A DNA stretch of 17,157 bases from an uncultured Clostridia bacterium (GTDB taxonomy: Bacteria > Bacillota > Clostridia > Oscillospirales > Acutalibacteraceae): positions 1 through 17,157 of the forward strand of contig CAMNHG010000022.1 of the NCBI GenBank assembly GCA_946539105.1. Reading direction: 5' to 3'. Positions 12,937 to 17,157 of the stretch are shown here, one piece after another. The notes under the pieces are model-generated. The model saw only the letters and a list, made by a program, of their open reading frames with translations, searched no databases and was not told the DNA's origin. The number at the start of each line of letters is the position of its first letter. Position 1 is the first letter of the stretch. The position numbers and the translations under genes are program-made.

Positions 12937-14542
12937 TAGCTTTCTTCTTCTTTCTTCTGTTGCGAACCACTCTTACCGTAATAAAGGATATAATCGCGAT
13001 AAGCGCGGCAGCGGCTAGAATAAGTATTGTATCCCACAGCGTCCATTTAAATGTTTCCGACTTTTGCAGAGCGGAAATGTCCTTGACGTCTATTTTTACA
13101 CGGTCTGAGTTATTCTCGCCGATTTCAAGGTAATACGTGCCGGGCGCAAGTCCCTCGATTACACGTTCCTCGCCGTAAGCGTTCCACAAATCAACCGTTT
13201 TATCATTTTCATCGAGCAGTGCCAACTCAACACCCGTAAGACTGTTCTTGAAAATAATATCCTTGACGTCAACCTCAAGCCTTGTCATATACGCGGTCTG
13301 CTCAAATACCGGGTGAGCCTCGCCGCCGATAAGACCGTCCTTGTCAACAGCAAAGTCCTGTTTGTCGGTTGTAATCTTGTACGGCTCGGGTACGCTCTTG
13401 AGCGTGATTGAGTATGTTTTATCCTTATCGAGCTCGGAAATTACAATCTTGCCGTTTTCATCCGTTATAACATCGGGCTTGTCGGTAACTGAATATACCG
13501 CGCCCTTGATTGGCTCTCCTGAATACTCGTCGGTGAGCACAAAGTCGGCCTTGGTCTTGGTGCAGGATATAATAATCGCGTCTTTTTCGGAGTTGGTAAG
13601 CGTAACCTCCGCGTCAATCCTGGACATATATCTCGCGTAATACTGCGCCGCGGTTGTCTGAGACAGATAATACTTGCCCAAATACAGCTTTTCGCTCGCG
13701 CCGAATCCGTTGGCGTCGCAGGTGATCTGCCCCACCTTCTGACCGCTCTTGTAGCGCACCGTTCCGTCGAGCGTAACTATGTTCTCGGCCGCGTATATCT
13801 CATACGTCTGGTTGGGAACCTTCTCCTTGGTATCAATATCTATGCTGCGCACATAAATTTTGTTTTTGCTCGGCGACAGCGGTATTTTTACAAGGAAGGG
13901 ATCCGGCCAGTCGAGCGATTCATTAATCTCAAAATCGAAATTCTCAGCAAGTCCGTAACCCTTCGGAGCCACAAGATTGTGGAAAGAATACCAGCCGTGC
14001 GGTATTTTTTCAGGCAGATAAAACGTTCCGTCCTTGGTAGTTTGATACTGCTTGTATTCAATTTTTGTCGGGTAATAGGTGTGCAGCTTTTGTAAACCGC
14101 CTACCGCGTTTTTCTCAGCGTAAAGCTCAAACAGAGTACCCTCTTTTTTGATAACATTGCCGGTTTCATCATCGACAACCGTAACGAGAACCGCGCACTT
14201 GTCATGTCCCTCGTCGGGGTTATTGTCCACGGGTTTCTCCTCATTGGGATCATTGTCTCCGCCGTTATTTCCGCCGCTGTGGTTTTCCGGCGGAACGGTA
14301 TAAAGAGCGTCATAGGAATGATGATCGTCATATGTAGTCGGTTGAACGTCATAATCATTGTTGTTTGCTGCCGCGTAATTATCGTTAATATGATTATCAT
14401 TTTCCGCCTGCTTCATCTGAGAAAGATACAGCAAAAGCAGCATAAGAATCAACAAAATAACCAGCAGCACACCCGCCATTATATCGGTAGAGGTTTTCCA
14501 GTAACTCTCCTCGCTGATATTTCTTTTCTTTCTTCTTCTCAT
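12902..14542 (-). CDS. MotB-like protein with prealbumin-like domains and a second TM
   Basis: A 546-residue membrane protein. After a basic N-terminus, residues 13-42 match the MotB/ExbD-type helix: SYWKTSTDIMAGVLL with a single membrane-face Asp20 where MotB and relatives keep their ion-carrying Asp. Residues 43-115 are a low-complexity Asn/Asp/Pro/Gly linker. Residues about 117-490 hold about four Cna-B/SpaA prealbumin-like beta domains (for example TTKDGTFYLP...VAPKGYGL and VITDENGKIVISEL). A second helix at about 503-527 and a Lys-rich cytosolic tail end the protein. No OmpA-like peptidoglycan-binding domain and no LPxTG signal is present, so both ends should be cytosolic with the beta domains outside. 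It lies 32 bases after the MotA-like gene, the normal order for a stator pair. The ribosome site is weak. The Asp20 assignment is from motif reading, not alignment. Confidence 0.78.
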   Translation of the reverse strand: MRRRKKRNISEESYWKTSTDIMAGVLLVILLILMLLLLYLSQMKQAENDNHINDNYAAANNNDYDVQPTTYDDHHSYDALYTVPPENHSGGNNGGDNDPNEEKPVDNNPDEGHDKCAVLVTVVDDETGNVIKKEGTLFELYAEKNAVGGLQKLHTYYPTKIEYKQYQTTKDGTFYLPEKIPHGWYSFHNLVAPKGYGLAENFDFEINESLDWPDPFLVKIPLSPSKNKIYVRSIDIDTKEKVPNQTYEIYAAENIVTLDGTVRYKSGQKVGQITCDANGFGASEKLYLGKYYLSQTTAAQYYARYMSRIDAEVTLTNSEKDAIIISCTKTKADFVLTDEYSGEPIKGAVYSVTDKPDVITDENGKIVISELDKDKTYSITLKSVPEPYKITTDKQDFAVDKDGLIGGEAHPVFEQTAYMTRLEVDVKDIIFKNSLTGVELALLDENDKTVDLWNAYGEERVIEGLAPGTYYLEIGENNSDRVKIDVKDISALQKSETFKWTLWDTILILAAAALIAIISFITVRVVRNRRKKKKANEQQKDTVEEK

Positions 14543-14574
14543 ATCAGTTTCTCGTTAAATAATCTGAAAGGTTT

Positions 14575-16110
14575 TTATTGCTGTGAACTGTAGTTCATAA
14601 GATTTTCGTAATCCTCACGCGACATCTCGGAATAAAGGTGAGATCCGCGTCCCGCCATACATCCAAACCGCTTTACGTCGGCAAGCAGCTTGGCTGAGGA
14701 AATTCCCTCGCAGGTCATCTTAAGACGCGCGTTCATAGCCTGAGTGAAAATACTCTCAATCTCGCTCTCATCCTCAATCGAATCAAGGTCAAGGCAAATT
14801 TCATCCGCTTTTGTCTCTCCGAGCTTAACAAGGTTGCCGCTGAAATTCGCGATTGTAACCTTGTAGCCGTTAGAGATAAACTCCTGCTCCGCCTTCTTCG
14901 CCTCGTCGTGACAGATTGTGTAGGCACTCTCGTCAATAGCCACCTCAATATATCTCGGCTCAAGCTCGTAATCCTCGGCAAGCTCGCTGATACTGTCGAA
15001 AACATCGAGCGCGAGCAGGTCGGTCTTGCGGATATTGAGCACAACGGGCACGGGGTGCGCGCCGTTGTCAATCCAGCTGCGTATTACAGAGCAAATCTGC
15101 TCCCAAAGGAACTGATCCAGCTTTGCGATAAAGCCGTCCGACTCAACAATCGGCATATATACCGACGGCTGAACCGTACCCAGAACCGGATGGTTCCACT
15201 GCAGCTTGCTTTCCGCCTTAATAATACTTCTGTCGGCAAGGCTGCAAACCGGCTCAAGCACAAAGGTAAATTCGCCGTGCCTCATACCGGACAGAATATC
15301 TATCATCATCCTCTGCTCCTGAGCGGGATCCGTAGAGGCTCGGCTCAGGCTCAGGCTGCTGTTTGTGCGGAGCACCTCAAGGGTTTGAATCATCTTTTCG
15401 GTATTGAGATACTGATTTGCCCTGATCTGCTCGTCGGCAGTCGGCTGAATATAGAGGTGGAATTTTTCGTTAAACAGGGCACATTCCCTAAGCATAATAT
15501 TCCAGACCAGTCTGTACGCGATATTAAACATTATCGAGAGGATAACGCCTGCAATCGAGGTATAGAACGCGGTTGAAATACCGGCGAGCAGAGTTTCGAT
15601 ACTCTCCATAGTCGCCTCTGCGGAGCTGAACGCTACCGAGCTGATACCGGTAACAAGTCCCATAAATGTACCCAAAAGTCCCAAAGCGGTAAGAATACCG
15701 GCAATCTGGAGCACCGCTCCGCGCCAGCTGTAAACGGCAAGCGTTTCGTCGTTGATAACGTCCTCAATATCGCTTATAATAACGCCGTTTTCCTCCTGGC
15801 TTGTGACGTTTTCAAGATAAGCGTCAAAAAGCTCGTCTAGCTTTTTCTGCTTAAAAAACGGTTTGGAATTAACCACCGCGGTCCACACGTTATCCGCGTG
15901 AACCTCACGCACACGTTCTATACTGTTTTGTCCGTATCTGAGCCCCGCCGAATACAGCAGGTTCGGAATAAGTCCGAACGCAAAACCCGCCGCTATAATA
16001 AGCGTCATTACACCCACGATAATCATTGAAAGATAATCGGGCGAGATAATTACAAGCAGAGCGCATACCGCAGCAAAAACCGTGCTTAAAACAATAATTA
16101 TTCTTTTCAT
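14575..16110 (-). CDS. MotA/TolQ/ExbB-like channel fused to a degenerate EAL domain
   Basis: A 511-residue fusion. Residues 1-230 look like a proton-channel (MotA/TolQ/ExbB) subunit: TM1 about 3-22, TM2 about 27-52, a cytosolic loop, TM3 about 132-158 with the hallmark TALGLLGTFMGLV, and TM4 about 174-206 with the AGISTAFYTSIAG motif. Residues about 272-505 are an EAL-family domain (GEFTFVLEPVCSL...WNHP...YMPIVESDG). Key EAL residues are partly lost: Glu300, Asn359, Glu394 and Glu468 remain, but the DD pair is Ala421-Asn422, the catalytic Lys position is Cys439, the late Gln is Arg488, and the EALxR motif reads ESKLQ. Phosphodiesterase activity is therefore unlikely. AGGAGG precedes the ATG. 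First gene of a three-gene operon under a consensus promoter, followed by the MotB-like partner. Confidence 0.85.
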   Translation of the reverse strand: MKRIIIVLSTVFAAVCALLVIISPDYLSMIIVGVMTLIIAAGFAFGLIPNLLYSAGLRYGQNSIERVREVHADNVWTAVVNSKPFFKQKKLDELFDAYLENVTSQEENGVIISDIEDVINDETLAVYSWRGAVLQIAGILTALGLLGTFMGLVTGISSVAFSSAEATMESIETLLAGISTAFYTSIAGVILSIMFNIAYRLVWNIMLRECALFNEKFHLYIQPTADEQIRANQYLNTEKMIQTLEVLRTNSSLSLSRASTDPAQEQRMMIDILSGMRHGEFTFVLEPVCSLADRSIIKAESKLQWNHPVLGTVQPSVYMPIVESDGFIAKLDQFLWEQICSVIRSWIDNGAHPVPVVLNIRKTDLLALDVFDSISELAEDYELEPRYIEVAIDESAYTICHDEAKKAEQEFISNGYKVTIANFSGNLVKLGETKADEICLDLDSIEDESEIESIFTQAMNARLKMTCEGISSAKLLADVKRFGCMAGRGSHLYSEMSREDYENLMNYSSQQ

Positions 16111-16158
16111 TTTTCCTCCTGAACGGATGAAAGCACAATGTATAATCTTAACTTTTTA

Positions 16159-16187
16159 ATTATACAAATAATTTGCGTTTATGTCAA
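16159..16187 (-). promoter_or_regulatory. Sigma-A promoter of the stator-like operon
   Basis: Minus-strand -35 TTGACA (16187-16182) and -10 TATAAT (16164-16159), both perfect, spacer 17. The start near 16152 gives a 41-base leader to the AGGAGG-driven ATG at 16110. This makes the operon separable from the ABC gene upstream, although no terminator is visible between them, so read-through is possible. Confidence 0.88.
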
Positions 16188-16222
16188 CATTTTTTGTGAT
16201 ACTGATAAATTCGTGAAAAAGC

Positions 16223-17157
16223 TTAACGTTTCCTTATAATATCCTTTAACCTTATAGTGCCCCATTTGAGAGCATTCCACTGAACATCCTGCTTGCGGAC
16301 AATATCAAAGCAAAAGCCATCCAGAACGATGTCGTAATCCTTGGTTGAGCCGAAATCGTTTGTGGAAAAAATAACCATTTCGGTTTTATAGGTATCCTCA
16401 ACAAAACCTGAAAAGTCAAAATCAACGGTAAAAAAGTTTTTGCCCTCGTGTATTGTGCCCAAATCGAGGCATAATGAAGATCCCAGCAACCTGTCCAGTG
16501 AGTCGCGAAATCCTATTCTCAGCTTTGCGTGTTCAAGAAAAATCTCAGAAGAGATACCTATTTTCGCCGTCGCAACTTCGCCCTCATTAAAAATATTCAA
16601 ATCTCTGTCCAAAAATTCTATTGAATCGTAAGAGATACTCCTGTTGAAGTTGTACAGCTGATATCTTTTAGCGTCGCGCAAATCCAACGCGGCGGACTTA
16701 TCCGCCAAATTAATTTCGGAATAGATTGCAATAGCTTCCTCAACATCACCGTCAAATACAATTTCGCCGTGATTAAGGACAATACACCTGTCGCAAAGCT
16801 GACGGATTGTGTTCATATTGTGGCTTACATACAGAACCGTCTTGCCCTCATCCTGAGAAACGTCGCTCATTTTGCCGAGACACTTTTGCTGGAACTTAAC
16901 ATCGCCTACCGCGAGAACCTCGTCCATTACAAGAATATCCGCGTCAAGATGAGCCGCTACTGCAAAGGCGAGCTTAACTGTCATTCCCGAGGAATAGCGT
17001 TTTACCGGGGTGTCAATAAACTTTTTGCACTCGGAAAACTCAATAATCTGGTCTATCTTGCTGTCTACCTCCGCCTTGGTCATACCCAAAATCGCACCGT
17101 TAAGGTAGATGTTTTCTCTGCCGGTAAGTTCCTCATGAAAGCCTGTACCTACCTCGA
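16223..17157 (-). CDS. Polysaccharide ABC exporter ATPase, Wzt/TagH type (5' end outside window)
   Basis: The last 310 residues of an ATP-binding protein for surface-polysaccharide export; the frame is open to the window edge, so the N-terminus with Walker A is missing. The visible part starts EVGTGFHEELTGRENIYLNG, a signature of the Wzt/TagH subfamily, then the ABC signature YSSGM, Walker B ILVMDEVLAVGD and the H-loop VSHNM. After about visible residue 170 comes a roughly 140-residue C-terminal domain of the Wzt carbohydrate-recognition type (SISYDSIEFLDRDLNIFNEGE...LRIGFRDSLDRLLG). Wzt-type C-domains bind the polymer and select finished chains. It pairs with a permease not seen here, presumably further upstream. 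It places the stator-like operon next to surface-glycan genes. Confidence 0.9.
   Translation of the reverse strand, partial: EVGTGFHEELTGRENIYLNGAILGMTKAEVDSKIDQIIEFSECKKFIDTPVKRYSSGMTVKLAFAVAAHLDADILVMDEVLAVGDVKFQQKCLGKMSDVSQDEGKTVLYVSHNMNTIRQLCDRCIVLNHGEIVFDGDVEEAIAIYSEINLADKSAALDLRDAKRYQLYNFNRSISYDSIEFLDRDLNIFNEGEVATAKIGISSEIFLEHAKLRIGFRDSLDRLLGSSLCLDLGTIHEGKNFFTVDFDFSGFVEDTYKTEMVIFSTNDFGSTKDYDIVLDGFCFDIVRKQDVQWNALKWGTIRLKDIIRKR

Noticed and set aside
12902..14542. Sortase-anchored pilin (SpaA type)
   Set aside because: Prealbumin-like domains are present but there is no LPxTG-type motif before the C-terminal helix, no cleavable signal peptide and no sortase gene.
12902..16110. Zorya-type anti-phage system (ZorA/ZorB pair)
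   Set aside because: The channel protein lacks the long coiled-coil tail of ZorA and has an EAL domain, the partner lacks an OmpA-like domain, and no ZorC, ZorD or ZorE is present. Neighbours are polysaccharide and signalling genes.
12902..16110. Ordinary flagellar motor MotA/MotB
   Set aside because: No flagellar or chemotaxis genes, no peptidoglycan-binding domain, and the fusions differ from flagellar stators.

Overview
The window looks like a chromosomal segment of an anaerobic Gram-positive Clostridia member, most likely a Ruminococcus-like (Oscillospiraceae) gut bacterium. This is inferred from strong AGGAGG-type ribosome sites, consensus sigma-A promoters, moderate GC with AT-rich intergenic regions, a lipobox signal peptide, prealbumin-like (SpaA/Cna-B) repeats, and kinases of the FLSNMSH(D/E)xRTPxNA type common in Clostridia. 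No 16S or other species marker is present, so the genus is not proven.

Left part (1-4300) is a mosaic of small independent units. A two-gene TetR plus GyrI-like effector-binding operon sits behind a perfect TTGACA-17-TATAAT promoter covered by a double palindrome. It is followed by an XRE/zinc-ribbon regulator with its own terminator, a divergent GNAT acetyltransferase, and a purine nucleoside phosphorylase that carries a lipoprotein signal peptide. A 207-bp MITE-like element with 25-bp terminal inverted repeats lies right at the phosphorylase stop codon, followed by a bidirectional terminator.

Middle part (4306-11380, minus strand) is one four-gene signalling operon: PAS-type hybrid histidine kinase with two receiver domains, then an amino-acid-permease/histidine-kinase/receiver fusion, then a receiver protein with a degenerate GGDEF domain, then a free HPt protein. 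Together these hold every part of a multistep phosphorelay, but no DNA-binding output domain.

Right part (11429-16190, minus strand) is a three-gene operon with a perfect promoter and a clear terminator. It encodes a MotA/TolQ/ExbB-like channel fused to a degenerate EAL domain, a MotB-like protein whose periplasmic anchor is replaced by prealbumin-like domains and a second membrane helix, and a Wzz/BY-kinase (CpsC-CpsD fusion) with a damaged Walker A. Upstream is the 3' part of a Wzt/TagH-type polysaccharide-export ATPase with a carbohydrate-binding C-terminal domain.

My reading is that the right part is an undescribed ion-driven surface machine connected to cell-surface polysaccharide. It may be controlled by the neighbouring phosphorelay; both modules carry non-catalytic relatives of cyclic-di-GMP enzymes (GGDEF and EAL). 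The parts are seen in the sequence; their functional connection is inference.
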